Assembly (NCBI GenBank): GCA_040880285.1 | Contig: JBBDIT010000012.1 | Span: 1-45,409 of the forward strand | Direction: 5' to 3' | DNA: 45,409 bases | Source: JANQJA01 sp040880285 | Lineage (GTDB): Bacteria; Pseudomonadota; Gammaproteobacteria; Pseudomonadales; Azotimanducaceae | Shown: positions 17,168-26,388 of the stretch, piece by piece | Layout of the letters: each line of letters opens with the position of its first letter | Numbering within the stretch: position 1 is the stretch's first letter | Made by a program: the position numbers and the translations under genes | Notes under the pieces: model-generated | Databases searched by the model: none | Told to the model about the DNA's origin: nothing | What the model saw: the letters and a program-made list of their open reading frames with translations, nothing else

Positions 17168-18963
17168 TAATAGACTCGCTCTTTGGGTTCAAACAATCCT
17201 TCGGGTAGATCCGTGTCAGTTTTTAAGATACCGGGCGTGAAGTTCACCGCGCGCTTCCCCAGTGTCTTTGTCTCGGGATCATAAAAGGAGTGGACCAGCC
17301 AATTGGCATCATCCCGTTCCTGGTAGTCATCACGTGCATGGGCGCCGCGGCTTTCTTTACGTTCTTCTGCCGCAATCGCTGTCGCCTCGGCGACTTCAAG
17401 CAGGTTATCGAGTTCGAGCGCTTCGAGTCGTGCGGTATTAAAAGCCGCGCTCTTGTCCGTCAGGCTTGCCTTTGCAATCCGTTGGCGCAACTCGGCAATC
17501 TGCCGGATACCTTCCTGCATTGGGCCTTCCTTACGGAATACACCGAAATTCAGTTGCATCAGGGCCTGTAATTCTTTTCTGAGAGTGGCCACGCTCTCCC
17601 CGCCTGCCGGAGAGTCATTCCATCGGTTCAGCCTCGCCATGGCGGAGTCAATATCACTTTCGCGCGCTGCCATCTGGTCAATGCCATCGGCAAGCGCTTG
17701 TGTAATGTGTAGTCCTGCTGAGCGGCCAAAGACGACAAGATCCAACAGCGAATTTCCGCCCAGCCGGTTGGCGCCGTGAACAGAAACGCAGGCCGCCTCA
17801 CCAACCGCGTAAAGCCCGTCGATCACCCGGTCTTCATTATTTTCCCTCGTGATGGCCTGGCCGTGCACGTTAGTGGGTATGCCGCCCATCATGTAATGGC
17901 AGGTGGGCACCACGGGAATGGGTTCCTTGACCGGATCGACATGCGCGAATGTTTTCGACAATTCGACGATACCTGGCAGGCGCGTGTGCAGGATGTCCTC
18001 ACCCAGGTGATCGAGTTTCAGGAACACATAATCGCCATTTTCACCGGCACCGCGACCTTCCAGAATTTCAAGCACCATACTTCGCGCCACCACATCCCGG
18101 CCGGCAAGATCCTTGGCAGTCGGGGCATAGCGTTCCATAAATCGCTCGCCATCCTTATTGATAAGGTAACCCCCCTCACCACGACAACCCTCGGTGACCA
18201 GTACCCCGGCGCCGGCGATGCCGGTGGGGTGAAACTGCCACATTTCAATGTCCTGCACCGGGAAGCCCGCACGCAGTGCCATTCCCAGGCCATCACCCGT
18301 ATTCATCAGCGCGTTGGTGGTGGACTGGTAAATCCTGCCCGCACCTCCGGTTGCAAGAACCGTCGCTTTGGATTTGATGTAATGGGTTTCGCCGGTTTCC
18401 ATACAAATAGCGATGATACCAACTACCGCGCCAACCGCGTTGGTGACCAGATCAACCGCGAACCACTCACTGAAGAACACGGAACCCGCCTTGGTGTTGG
18501 CCTGGTATAAGGTATGTAAGAGTGCGTGCCCTGTTCGGTCAGCGGCCGCACAGGTCCGTGCTGCCTGGCCGCCCTTGCCAAAGTCCCTGGACTGACCACC
18601 AAAGGGTCGCTGGTAGATTCTTCCGTTTTCCTTGCGGGAGAACGGCAGGCCCATATGCTCCAATTCAAAGACCGCCTGGGGACCGACTTTGCACATATAC
18701 TCAATCGCATCCTGGTCGCCGATGTAATCCGAACCCTTGACTGTGTCATACATATGCCAACGCCAATCATCGTTGGGGTCTTCACTGGCAATGGCGCAGG
18801 TAATCCCTCCCTGCGCAGAAACCGTATGTGACCTGGTGGGGAAAACTTTAGACACGACGGCCGTCTTGTAACCGGATGCGGCCAATTGCAGGGCCGATCG
18901 CATACCAGCGCCGCCCCCGCCAACAATAATGGCATCAAACTCCAGTACCGGTAACTTACTCAT
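17167..18963 (-). CDS. sdhA: Succinate dehydrogenase flavoprotein subunit
   Basis: Oxidises succinate to fumarate with covalently bound FAD on the cytoplasmic face of the membrane. The N-terminus has the GGGGAG dinucleotide motif (residues 15-20), and His46 in RSHTVSAQGG is the flavin-linked histidine. HYMMGGIPTN and GANRLGGNSLLDLVVFGR are also present. I took the ATG at 18963 (MSKLPVLEFDAI, 598 residues), 4 bases after the sdhD stop. An upstream ATG at 18993 would add 10 residues inside sdhD and does not fit the family. Confidence 0.98.
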   Translation of the reverse strand: MSKLPVLEFDAIIVGGGGAGMRSALQLAASGYKTAVVSKVFPTRSHTVSAQGGITCAIASEDPNDDWRWHMYDTVKGSDYIGDQDAIEYMCKVGPQAVFELEHMGLPFSRKENGRIYQRPFGGQSRDFGKGGQAARTCAAADRTGHALLHTLYQANTKAGSVFFSEWFAVDLVTNAVGAVVGIIAICMETGETHYIKSKATVLATGGAGRIYQSTTNALMNTGDGLGMALRAGFPVQDIEMWQFHPTGIAGAGVLVTEGCRGEGGYLINKDGERFMERYAPTAKDLAGRDVVARSMVLEILEGRGAGENGDYVFLKLDHLGEDILHTRLPGIVELSKTFAHVDPVKEPIPVVPTCHYMMGGIPTNVHGQAITRENNEDRVIDGLYAVGEAACVSVHGANRLGGNSLLDLVVFGRSAGLHITQALADGIDQMAARESDIDSAMARLNRWNDSPAGGESVATLRKELQALMQLNFGVFRKEGPMQEGIRQIAELRQRIAKASLTDKSAAFNTARLEALELDNLLEVAEATAIAAEERKESRGAHARDDYQERDDANWLVHSFYDPETKTLGKRAVNFTPGILKTDTDLPEGLFEPKERVY

Positions 18964-18967
18964 TCGA

Positions 18968-19336
18968 TTAATTCCCCCACAGGATCTTGACACCCCAAAT
19001 CAGATAGATGGCAATAACCAGAACGCAACCTACCTGGTAGAGCAACCGGATCGCATCAGCACCACTGCCGAAATAATGTTCCCTGATGTAGTCCGTGCCG
19101 ATGGTCCACATACCAATCCATGCATGTGCGCAGGTGGAAAGTAGCGCCAGCAGCGTAAACACCTGCATCCAGGTCTGGTTGAAAAGTCCACGCCATACCG
19201 GGTAATTCATGTCACCACTGACGAGGATGTAGCCGACCAGCACGACGGTATACGCCGCCAGAATATATGCGGTGACGCGCTGGACGATCCAATCGGCAAC
19301 ACCGTTTCTCGAAAAACTGGTAGCTTGAGTGACCAT
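18968..19336 (-). CDS. sdhD: Succinate dehydrogenase membrane anchor subunit D
   Basis: A 122-residue integral membrane protein with three predicted helices: about 19-41 (VQRVTAYILAAYTVVLVGYIL), 57-77 (QVFTLLALLSTCAHAWIGMW) and 95-118. The HAWIGMW segment carries the likely haem-ligand histidine, and RVTAYILA is typical of SdhD near the quinone site. It lies between sdhC and sdhA, 9 bases after sdhC. Confidence 0.93.
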   Translation of the reverse strand: MVTQATSFSRNGVADWIVQRVTAYILAAYTVVLVGYILVSGDMNYPVWRGLFNQTWMQVFTLLALLSTCAHAWIGMWTIGTDYIREHYFGSGADAIRLLYQVGCVLVIAIYLIWGVKILWGN

Positions 19337-19345
19337 AGGTTCTCC

Positions 19346-19738
19346 TTAGCCTTGTGTGACCCAGATAGCAGACAGGAAAATCAGTATTGCGCTGAATAAA
19401 ATAGTGGCCTTGGCGGCAAACTGTCCGCCTTCGAGTGAATCAGCAATCTCAAGGTCGAGTAACAAGTGCTTTATCCCGGCAACGAAATGATAGGATAAGG
19501 CAGCGAGCAACCCGAAGGTCACCAGCATCCCGAGCGGAGACGCCATCATCGCACTTAACCTCTCAAAGCCGGCTTCCGATGACAAAGACATGTCGAGCGC
19601 ATACAGGCCAAAGGCAATACCGACGAACAACACAACACCAGCAATACGATGGCTGATAGAAGTAAGCGCCGGGATCGGCCACTTGAACCGGGCAAGATCG
19701 GCCGGGTCCACGTTAATAGGGCGATGATCTTTATTCAC
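19346..19738 (-). CDS. sdhC: Succinate dehydrogenase cytochrome b556 subunit
   Basis: A 130-residue membrane subunit with three hydrophobic helices. The SISHRIAGVVLFVG motif near residues 27-40 is the SdhC quinone-site/haem signature, and YHFVAGIKHLLLD near residue 85 contains the haem-binding histidine. It is the first gene of the sdhCDAB-sucAB-lpd-sucCD cluster and diverges from gltA across a 306-base intergenic region. Confidence 0.95.
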   Translation of the reverse strand: MNKDHRPINVDPADLARFKWPIPALTSISHRIAGVVLFVGIAFGLYALDMSLSSEAGFERLSAMMASPLGMLVTFGLLAALSYHFVAGIKHLLLDLEIADSLEGGQFAAKATILFSAILIFLSAIWVTQG

Positions 19739-20044
19739 TTAAGGTTCCCGAATCGAGGCCCGAATACAGGTAACGACAGACAGATAAAATTATCGATACG
19801 ATAAAACGTCTGCAATCGACCATGTAGCAAGGGGAATGGCTTTATTGAACGACGCCTAATCATAGAGATTTTACTGAAAAAAGACAAACTGGTAACTTGC
19901 GCCAGCCCGCAACATACGAGGCTTTACAAGGCAGACGGGTTTTGAAATCATGAGCGGTTCTTGCTGCTACAATACAATCACCAGAAGACCCGGAACCAGT
20001 CACCCCTGCGGGCTCCTTCTGATCCTTACATTCAGGAGTAGAAC
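19739..20044. promoter_or_regulatory. Divergent sdhC/gltA control region
   Basis: This 306-base region separates the sdh-suc operon from gltA and must hold promoters for both. Visible elements are an inverted repeat TTATCG-ATA-CGATAA at 19790-19804, about 50 bases before sdhC and a possible operator, and TACAAT hexamers at 19968 and 19973 that could be a gltA -10, though no well-spaced -35 is seen. There is also an imperfect leader hairpin between CAGAAG (19982-19987) and CTTCTG (20016-20021), and AGGAG at 20034-20038, six bases before the gltA ATG. I see no gene here. Regulation by ArcA, Fur or Crp-like factors cannot be judged by eye. Confidence 0.5.
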
Positions 20045-21310
20045 ATGACGCAAAAGGTTCAGATAACAATCGACGGTAAGTCTTCGGATCTACCGACGAT
20101 GGAGGCGAGCGAGGGCAACAATGTAATCGACGTTCGGGGCCTCATATCGGAAGGTATGTTCACCTATGACCCGGGCTTTCTTTCGACTGCCAGTTGCGAC
20201 TCCAAAATCACTTACATCGACGGCGATTACGGGATCCTGCTCTACCGGGGTTACCCAATCGAGCAACTGGCAGAACTATCCAACCATCTGGAAGCCAGTT
20301 ACCTCTTGTTAAACGGCGAATTGCCTTCCCATTCCGAATACGACGCATTCGAGGCATCGATCAAACAACACCAGCCTATCGACAGGAAATTCCAACAAAT
20401 TTTTAACGGCTTCACAAAGGGAGCACATCCCATGGCCATGGTGGGGGCAGCCGTTAGCGGCCTCGCGTCACTTCATCACGAAAAAACTGACATTGCGAAT
20501 TTTGACGACCGAATCACTACCGCGCACCGCCTGATTGCCAAAATCCCCACGATTGCCGCCATGGCATTTCGCCACGGCCGCGGCGAAAAATTTATTGAAC
20601 CTGACCCTGGCCTGTCTTACGCGGAGAATTTCCTGCATATGTGTTTTGGTGATGCCGTCAGTTCAACATTGACAAGTGCCATGGACCGGATTTTCCTTTT
20701 ACACGCAGACCATGAACAAAACGCCTCGACTTCTACGGTGCGAATGGCGGGCTCAACTGAGTGCAATCCCTATGCGGCAATTTCCGCAGGAGTCTCTGCA
20801 CTGTGGGGACCAGCACACGGTGGTGCCAATGAGGCCGTCCTCAACATGTTAAACGAGATCGGGGACGAATCACGAGTAGGTGAGTATGTTGACAAGGCCA
20901 AGGACAAGGATGATCCATTCAAACTCATGGGTTTTGGCCATCGAGTTTATAAAAATTTCGATCCGCGGGCGAAGGTGATGGAAGAGTCTTGTACCCGGGT
21001 GCTGGAAGAATTGGGCATTGAAGAAGAACCACTGCTCAAGATCGCCAAGAAACTCGAACAGATCGCGCGGGAAGATGACTACTTCATCGAAAGGAAACTG
21101 TATCCGAATATCGACTTCTATTCAGGCATCACACTAAAGGCTATCGGCATTCCGACAGAAATGTTTACCGTGATATTTACCATCGGCAGAATGCCTGGCT
21201 GGATTTCCCATTGGCACGAAATGATGAGCGCTCCTTATAAAATTGCCCGGCCCCGCCAGCTATATCTGGGTGAACACAAACGCGACTATGTCCGCATCGA
21301 AAAACGCTAG
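20045..21310 (+). CDS. gltA: Citrate synthase
   Basis: Condenses acetyl-CoA and oxaloacetate to citrate. At 421 residues it is of the type II (Gram-negative, hexameric) size. The N-terminal GMFTYDPGFLSTASC segment is followed by the catalytic motifs: GPAHGGANE (first histidine), GFGHRVYKN (second histidine) and PNIDFYSG (aspartate). ISHWHEM near the C-terminus is also typical. AGGAG six bases before the ATG fixes the start. It diverges from sdhC and is followed at 29 bases by ppiB. Confidence 0.98.
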   Translation: MTQKVQITIDGKSSDLPTMEASEGNNVIDVRGLISEGMFTYDPGFLSTASCDSKITYIDGDYGILLYRGYPIEQLAELSNHLEASYLLLNGELPSHSEYDAFEASIKQHQPIDRKFQQIFNGFTKGAHPMAMVGAAVSGLASLHHEKTDIANFDDRITTAHRLIAKIPTIAAMAFRHGRGEKFIEPDPGLSYAENFLHMCFGDAVSSTLTSAMDRIFLLHADHEQNASTSTVRMAGSTECNPYAAISAGVSALWGPAHGGANEAVLNMLNEIGDESRVGEYVDKAKDKDDPFKLMGFGHRVYKNFDPRAKVMEESCTRVLEELGIEEEPLLKIAKKLEQIAREDDYFIERKLYPNIDFYSGITLKAIGIPTEMFTVIFTIGRMPGWISHWHEMMSAPYKIARPRQLYLGEHKRDYVRIEKR

Positions 21311-21339
21311 CGACCCACTATTAAATCAAGGAATCAACA

Positions 21340-21861
21340 TTGAATATCTCAGCAACCATCGAAACCAGTAAGGGCCCAATCCATATCAACCTGTTTCCGG
21401 ACAAGGTACCGGTAACCGTTGCAAGTTTTGTCAATCTCGCGCGCAAGGGCTTTTACAATGGACTTTTGTTTCACCGTGTCATCGGGGATTTTATGATCCA
21501 GGGCGGCTGCCCTCATGGCACAGGCACTGGCGGTCCTGGCTATAAGTTTGAAGACGAGTTTGACACTAAGCTGCGCCACAATGCACCAGGTAAACTGTCC
21601 ATGGCGAATGCAGGTCCGGGTACCAACGGTAGCCAGTTCTTTGTTACTCACGTGCCGACGCCACACCTCGATGACAACCACTCAGTGTTTGGAGAAGTTG
21701 CGTCCCAGGCAGATCAGGACGTCGTTGACAGTATCGCGCAAGGTGACAAGATTGTATCGGTCAAGGTAGAAGGTGATGCTGAGGAACTACTTGCATCACA
21801 AAAGGATCGAGTGGCGGAATGGGATGCTGCGTTACAACAGAACTTCCCCGGTCTGAGCTAA
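21340..21861 (+). CDS. ppiB: Peptidyl-prolyl cis-trans isomerase B (cyclophilin)
   Basis: Cytoplasmic cyclophilin-type proline isomerase, 173 residues, with no signal peptide. Active-site segments are FHRVIGDFMIQGG, with the catalytic Arg, followed by GPGYKFEDEF and GTNGSQFFVT. The start is TTG at 21340, supported by AAGGA seven bases upstream and by the family N-terminus that begins with the first beta strand. It probably shares a transcript with gltA. Confidence 0.95.
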   Translation: MNISATIETSKGPIHINLFPDKVPVTVASFVNLARKGFYNGLLFHRVIGDFMIQGGCPHGTGTGGPGYKFEDEFDTKLRHNAPGKLSMANAGPGTNGSQFFVTHVPTPHLDDNHSVFGEVASQADQDVVDSIAQGDKIVSVKVEGDAEELLASQKDRVAEWDAALQQNFPGLS

Positions 21862-21886
21862 ACCTCACGACCCTGGAGCGGCGCCC

Positions 21887-22864
21887 ATGAAGGGTGTAAT
21901 CCTGGACGCTGACTCCCTTGGACCAGGTGATGTCAGTCTCGCTCCAGTCACTGAACTGCTCGATCGCTGGGACGTTCATGGTTTTACGCCTGCCGATGCA
22001 GTCGAGGACAGAATAAAGGGCGCAGCAGTCGTTTTATCCAACAAGGTTTCCATCACTCGTGACACGATCGCTCGCTGTCCGGAACTAAAATTCATCAGTG
22101 TGATGGCGACGGGCACCAACAATATCGATCTTGCGGCGGCGCGTGAGGCCAATATCCCGGTCAGCAACGCGGTCGCTTATGCTACACCCTCCGTGGTCCA
22201 ACACACGCTCTCGCTGATGCTGGCTCTTTCTAACAACCTCCTTGCCTATGTCGATGATGTGCGACGGCAAAAGTGGCAAGCAAGTAAAGTATTTTGCCTG
22301 CTCGACCATCCCATCGTCGAACTGGGAGGCAAAACACTGGGCATCGTCGGATACGGGGAACTGGGTAAAGGCGTCGCGCAGGTGGCGCGGGCATTTGATA
22401 TGCAAGTTCTGTTGTCGGCCAGGCCAGGCCAGCAAGCGCAGGGCGAGCGTCTTGCGCTGGCGGAACTCTTACCTCGGGTGGATTACCTCAGCCTGCATTG
22501 TCCGCTCACACCACAAACTGAAAACCTTATTAACAAAAAGACCCTTGCTACCATGAAGCCTGAAGCTTTTGTTATTAATACGGCTCGTGGTGGCCTCATT
22601 AATTCCACTGACCTGATCGCGGCCCTGCAGGCTGGCACGATTGCTGGTGCCGCCCTCGATGTGGTGACTAGCGAACCTCCGGCACAAGACGAACTTGTGA
22701 CCAATTCAAATCTTCCCAATCTCATTGTGACCCCGCACAACGCATGGGGCGCCGTTGAATCCCGCCAAAGACTGGTAGCGCAAATGCAAGAGAATATCAC
22801 TGCCTTCATGTCCGGCAATCCGGTTCGCGTGGTCAATCCCGGCGGCAGAAAATCAGCGGACTAA
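21887..22864 (+). CDS. D-2-hydroxyacid dehydrogenase (hydroxypyruvate/glycerate dehydrogenase-like)
   Basis: NAD-dependent dehydrogenase of 325 residues. It has the conserved substrate-domain segment MATGTNNIDLAAA, the nucleotide motif GIVGYGELGKG, NTARGG with the catalytic Arg region, and the catalytic His in PHNAWGA. The PHxAWG form is shared with hydroxypyruvate reductase/glycerate dehydrogenase (HprA), which makes that the best guess, but substrate choice in this family cannot be read from the sequence. Its 3' end overlaps the opposing VWA gene by 12 bases. Confidence 0.88.
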   Translation: MKGVILDADSLGPGDVSLAPVTELLDRWDVHGFTPADAVEDRIKGAAVVLSNKVSITRDTIARCPELKFISVMATGTNNIDLAAAREANIPVSNAVAYATPSVVQHTLSLMLALSNNLLAYVDDVRRQKWQASKVFCLLDHPIVELGGKTLGIVGYGELGKGVAQVARAFDMQVLLSARPGQQAQGERLALAELLPRVDYLSLHCPLTPQTENLINKKTLATMKPEAFVINTARGGLINSTDLIAALQAGTIAGAALDVVTSEPPAQDELVTNSNLPNLIVTPHNAWGAVESRQRLVAQMQENITAFMSGNPVRVVNPGGRKSAD

Positions 22865-24139
22865 TGACCGCATGGCCTGTTCGATCCCTTCGACACTCAA
22901 TGGATACATCTCGTCATCCATCAATCGTCGGATCATTTGAATAGAGTAAACGTCCTGCCAACTTGCCGGGTCCACAGGATTTAACCACACGACCTTGCGG
23001 AATCGTTCTCGAATACGTGCCAACCACACCTCGCCAGGTTCGCTGTTGTAGTGTTCGACGCTGCCACCTTTCTCCGCGATCTCGTGACGCGCCATACTTG
23101 CATCGCCAACAAAGATGATCTTGTAGTCGCTGCCAAATCGCCGCAGGACATCCCAGGTAGGAAGTCTCACCTCATTCCGGCGATCATTCTCATGCCACAG
23201 GGATTCGTAAATAAAATTATGGAAGTAAAAATAGTCCAGGTACTTGAATTCACTGCGCGCGGCTGAAAATAACTGGGCACACAGTTGGATGTGCTCATCC
23301 ATGGAGCCACCGATGTCGAGAAATAACAAGACCTTGACGGCATTATGGCGTTCAGGTACTTCACGAATATCGAGAATGCCGCCGTTTCTGGCAGTCGATC
23401 GAATGGTATCAGCGAGATCGAGTTCCATCTCGGCAGCAGAGCGCGCAAATTTACGAAGCCGACGGAGCGCCATCTTGATATTGCGGGTTCCCAGTTCGAC
23501 CTCAGGATCATAATCTTCAAAAAGCCTCTGCTGCCAGACTTTGCTTGCGGATAATTGCGCCGGTGCCTCGCCTTCGTCACGAATACCAGCTTCGCCGATT
23601 TCACTGCTGCCGATACCTTTTTTGCCACCTGTGCCTTCCCCTTCCTCGCCGTCCTCGCCTTCGCCTTGCTCTCCACTTTCTCCCTCTCCCTCTCCCTCTC
23701 CGTCTCCTTCCCCTTCTCCCTCTCCTTCCCCTTCTCCATTTTTATCCGTGTCGCCGCCTGCGTCCCTCTCGGCAGCTTCCTGTTTTTCTTTTCGGGCACT
23801 GTCAAGGCTCTCCTGGTATTCGTTCACCAGCGCGCGAATTTCAAGTTCGCTTTTCTTTGGAAAAAGTGTCGACAGGATCTCTCGCAAGACGCCAGTGTCC
23901 TTCGTGTCTTCAAATACACCCTGCCACTGGTCGAGCCCATTGAAGAATGCATCGAACGCCTGGTCAAACCGATCGTAATACTTTTCATCCTTGACGAGAC
24001 ACAAGCGGGACAGGAAGTAGAACTGTCGTACGTCGGCAAACACCAACCGACGCTGCATCGCAGCGAGAAGGTCAATCAGTTCGCGAATCGAAATCGGTAC
24101 CCGGTAGGTACGCAAATGAATAAAAAAACTTAATAGCAC
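22853..24139 (-). CDS. VWA domain-containing CoxE-like protein
   Basis: A cytoplasmic protein with an N-terminal helical domain (VLLSFFIHLRTYRVPISIRELIDLL). A highly acidic low-complexity linker of Gly-Glu repeats follows, and then a CoxE-type von Willebrand A domain with a modified MIDAS motif (LFLDIGGSMDEH: DxGGS in place of DxSGS). Relatives usually work with an adjacent MoxR AAA+ ATPase in metalloprotein maturation; no such gene is in this window. I chose GTG at 24139 because the family starts at this helix. A TTG at 24193 would add 18 residues, and neither has a good ribosome site. It converges with, and overlaps by 12 bases, the dehydrogenase gene. Confidence 0.82.
   Translation of the reverse strand: MLLSFFIHLRTYRVPISIRELIDLLAAMQRRLVFADVRQFYFLSRLCLVKDEKYYDRFDQAFDAFFNGLDQWQGVFEDTKDTGVLREILSTLFPKKSELEIRALVNEYQESLDSARKEKQEAAERDAGGDTDKNGEGEGEGEGEGDGEGEGEGESGEQGEGEDGEEGEGTGGKKGIGSSEIGEAGIRDEGEAPAQLSASKVWQQRLFEDYDPEVELGTRNIKMALRRLRKFARSAAEMELDLADTIRSTARNGGILDIREVPERHNAVKVLLFLDIGGSMDEHIQLCAQLFSAARSEFKYLDYFYFHNFIYESLWHENDRRNEVRLPTWDVLRRFGSDYKIIFVGDASMARHEIAEKGGSVEHYNSEPGEVWLARIRERFRKVVWLNPVDPASWQDVYSIQMIRRLMDDEMYPLSVEGIEQAMRSLVR
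23635..23745 (-). repeat. Low-complexity Gly-Glu coding repeat in the VWA protein
   Basis: A pyrimidine-rich (plus strand) array of CTCTCC/CTTCCC-like 6-base units encodes an alternating Gly-Glu stretch with occasional Asp, Ser and Gln. It forms a long acidic disordered linker between the helical domain and the VWA domain. Its six-base period keeps the frame if copy number varies. Confidence 0.8.
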
Positions 24140-24222
24140 GTGATAACTGGCTGGAGAGACGACTGGACGATACCAGATTCGGCGATCTGACAAAACGAGG
24201 TTTCAGGTGCGCTTGATGCGAA

Positions 24223-24231
24223 TGCTATACT
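24223..24231 (+). promoter_or_regulatory. Candidate extended -10 promoter of the type I secretion operon
   Basis: TGCTATACT is an extended -10 (TGn plus TATACT) that ends 24 bases before the exporter ATG. The -35 region is weak, as extended -10 promoters allow. Identified by inspection only. Confidence 0.45.
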
Positions 24232-24255
24232 CGATCGACATTCGTCCGGCTACCA

Positions 24256-26388
24256 ATGCCCATGACCAGCGAAACCATCACCTCGCTCGCCGATTACAAC
24301 CAGGACCCACTGCTCGACGCCCTCGTGGCCCTGACGCGGATTCACGCTCGACCCTGGTCTGCCGAAAGCCTCTGCGCCGGCTTGCCGCTGGTGGATGGAA
24401 AACTGACACCGGCATTGTTCGTGCGGGCTGCCGAACGGGCTGGTTTTATCGCCGAGGCAGTCAATCGGGAACTTGACGATATACCCGATGAAGTGTTGCC
24501 GTGCGCGCTCATAGGTCACGACGGTAGCGCCTTGATCCTGCTTGAAAGAACTGGCGACGAGGCGGTAGTCAGCGACCCGATTCAGCCAGGTGAGCGCTAT
24601 AAAAAGAAACTCACTGAACTCAAGGGCCTTTATGCGGGCCAGTGCCTCTATGTAAAACCGGAGTATCACTATAACGATATGGAATCTGGAGATGCGGGTG
24701 AAGCTCACTGGTTCTGGCAGACGATCAAGCGTTCCCGTGGTCTCTACGCAGAGGTTCTGGTCGCATCCCTGCTCATCAATCTGTTCGCCCTGGTCTCTCC
24801 GCTTTTTATAATGAACGTCTATGATCGCGTCGTGCCCAACTACGCGGTAGAAACCTTGTGGGTACTGGCATCTGGTGTATTCATCGTTTTTATATTTGAT
24901 CTCATCATGAAATCGTTGCGTGGATACTTCATCGACGTGGCGGGCAAACGTGCAGATATCCTGTTGTCGTCGAAAACCTTTTCCCGCGTAATGGATATCA
25001 AAATGAGCGAGAGACCGAGAAGCGTCGGATCCTTTGCCAACAATCTGCATGAATTTGATACGTTTCGAGAATTTTTCACCTCAACAACCCTGGTAGCCGT
25101 GATCGACCTGCCATTTGTATTGTTGTTCATCTTGCTGATCTATGGAATTGGAGGCGTCCTTGCTGTCATTCCACTGATTGCGATTCCCCTGGTCGTCATC
25201 GTTGGCCTGATATTTCAACGACCGCTACGGGAGACAATCACCAAAACCTTCGCTGAATCTGCTCGCAAGCACGCTATGTTGATCGAATCCTTGAGCGCAC
25301 TGGACGCTATCAAGGGAGCTCGCGCGGAAGGTGGAATCCAGCGCAAGTGGGAAGAATACAATGCCCGATTGGCCCGCCTCGGACTCAAGTCGAGACTCCT
25401 GTCACTGGGCACGGTCAACGTGGCGCAGGCAGTTCAGCAGTTTGCCACGGTGGCAGTGGTCATTGGCGGCGTCTATCTCATCATGGAAGCCAGGCTCAGT
25501 ATCGGCGGGCTTATCGCGTGCACGATCCTGACTGGTCGCTGCATGGCGCCCATGTCACAGCTAGCGAGTATTCTGACCCGCTATCACCATTCAGTCGCCG
25601 CCTATGGTGCAATTGATCGCATCATGTCCTTGCCGGTTGAACGTCCGAGCGGTCACAAATTTCTGCATCGGTCCAGGCTCGACGGGGATATCGAGTTCAA
25701 ACAGGTGAGTTTCGCCTATCCCGAACAACAGGAACCGGCGTTAAAGGATGTCAGCTTTACCATTCGTGCCGGTGAAAAAGTCGGCATCATTGGCCGGATG
25801 GGTTCCGGTAAAAGCACGATTCACAAACTCCTGCTTAAATTCTATCAACCAGCGAGCGGCAGCATTCTCGTTAGCGGCACCGATATTAATCAGATCGATC
25901 CCAACGACCTGCGCACAAATATCAACTTTGTGCCCCAGGACATCGTGCTGCTGAATAGTACGATTCGGGAAAACATCGTCGTCGGCTCACCCCTGTCCAG
26001 CGATGAAACCGTGTTGCGAGCAGCCGAGCTGGCTGGGCTCTCTGAACTTGTCAACAGACATCCCCAGGGCTTTGATTTGATAGTTGGCGAACGCGGCGCC
26101 AACCTTTCGGGTGGACAGCGTCAGGCTGTAGGTATTGCACGTGCTTTTATCGATCGTGCCCCCCTCATCCTGCTGGATGAACCCACCAATGCCATGGATA
26201 ACTCGTCAGAGGCGACATTTAAACAACAACTCAAAGCCTACGCCGAGCACAGAACGCTGGTGCTGGTCACCCACAAGACATCGTTGCTATCGCTGGTGGA
26301 TCGATTGATTGTGCTGAACGCGGGTGAGGTGGTTGCCGACGGTCCGCGGGATGAGATTCTTGGCGCCCTCTCTGGAGGCGCAGGCTGA
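24256..26388 (+). CDS. Type I secretion permease/ATPase, LssB/LapB family
   Basis: Inner-membrane ABC exporter of 710 residues. The N-terminal domain (residues 15-140) is a C39-peptidase-like fold without the catalytic cysteine (DALVALTRIH at the usual site), typical of exporters for large RTX adhesins. The transmembrane domain spans about 165-450. The ATPase domain has Walker A GRMGSGKST (513-521), signature LSGGQ (617-621) and Walker B LILLDE (637-642). An ATG two codons downstream is an alternative start. It overlaps the HlyD-type gene by one base (TGATG). The substrate is unknown; the RTX mosaic protein at 41705-45409 is a candidate. Confidence 0.93.
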   Translation: MPMTSETITSLADYNQDPLLDALVALTRIHARPWSAESLCAGLPLVDGKLTPALFVRAAERAGFIAEAVNRELDDIPDEVLPCALIGHDGSALILLERTGDEAVVSDPIQPGERYKKKLTELKGLYAGQCLYVKPEYHYNDMESGDAGEAHWFWQTIKRSRGLYAEVLVASLLINLFALVSPLFIMNVYDRVVPNYAVETLWVLASGVFIVFIFDLIMKSLRGYFIDVAGKRADILLSSKTFSRVMDIKMSERPRSVGSFANNLHEFDTFREFFTSTTLVAVIDLPFVLLFILLIYGIGGVLAVIPLIAIPLVVIVGLIFQRPLRETITKTFAESARKHAMLIESLSALDAIKGARAEGGIQRKWEEYNARLARLGLKSRLLSLGTVNVAQAVQQFATVAVVIGGVYLIMEARLSIGGLIACTILTGRCMAPMSQLASILTRYHHSVAAYGAIDRIMSLPVERPSGHKFLHRSRLDGDIEFKQVSFAYPEQQEPALKDVSFTIRAGEKVGIIGRMGSGKSTIHKLLLKFYQPASGSILVSGTDINQIDPNDLRTNINFVPQDIVLLNSTIRENIVVGSPLSSDETVLRAAELAGLSELVNRHPQGFDLIVGERGANLSGGQRQAVGIARAFIDRAPLILLDEPTNAMDNSSEATFKQQLKAYAEHRTLVLVTHKTSLLSLVDRLIVLNAGEVVADGPRDEILGALSGGAG

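Noticed and set aside
17776..18510. Open plus-strand frame of 244 codons
   Set aside because: Antisense shadow of sdhA, which is complete with all motifs on the other strand.
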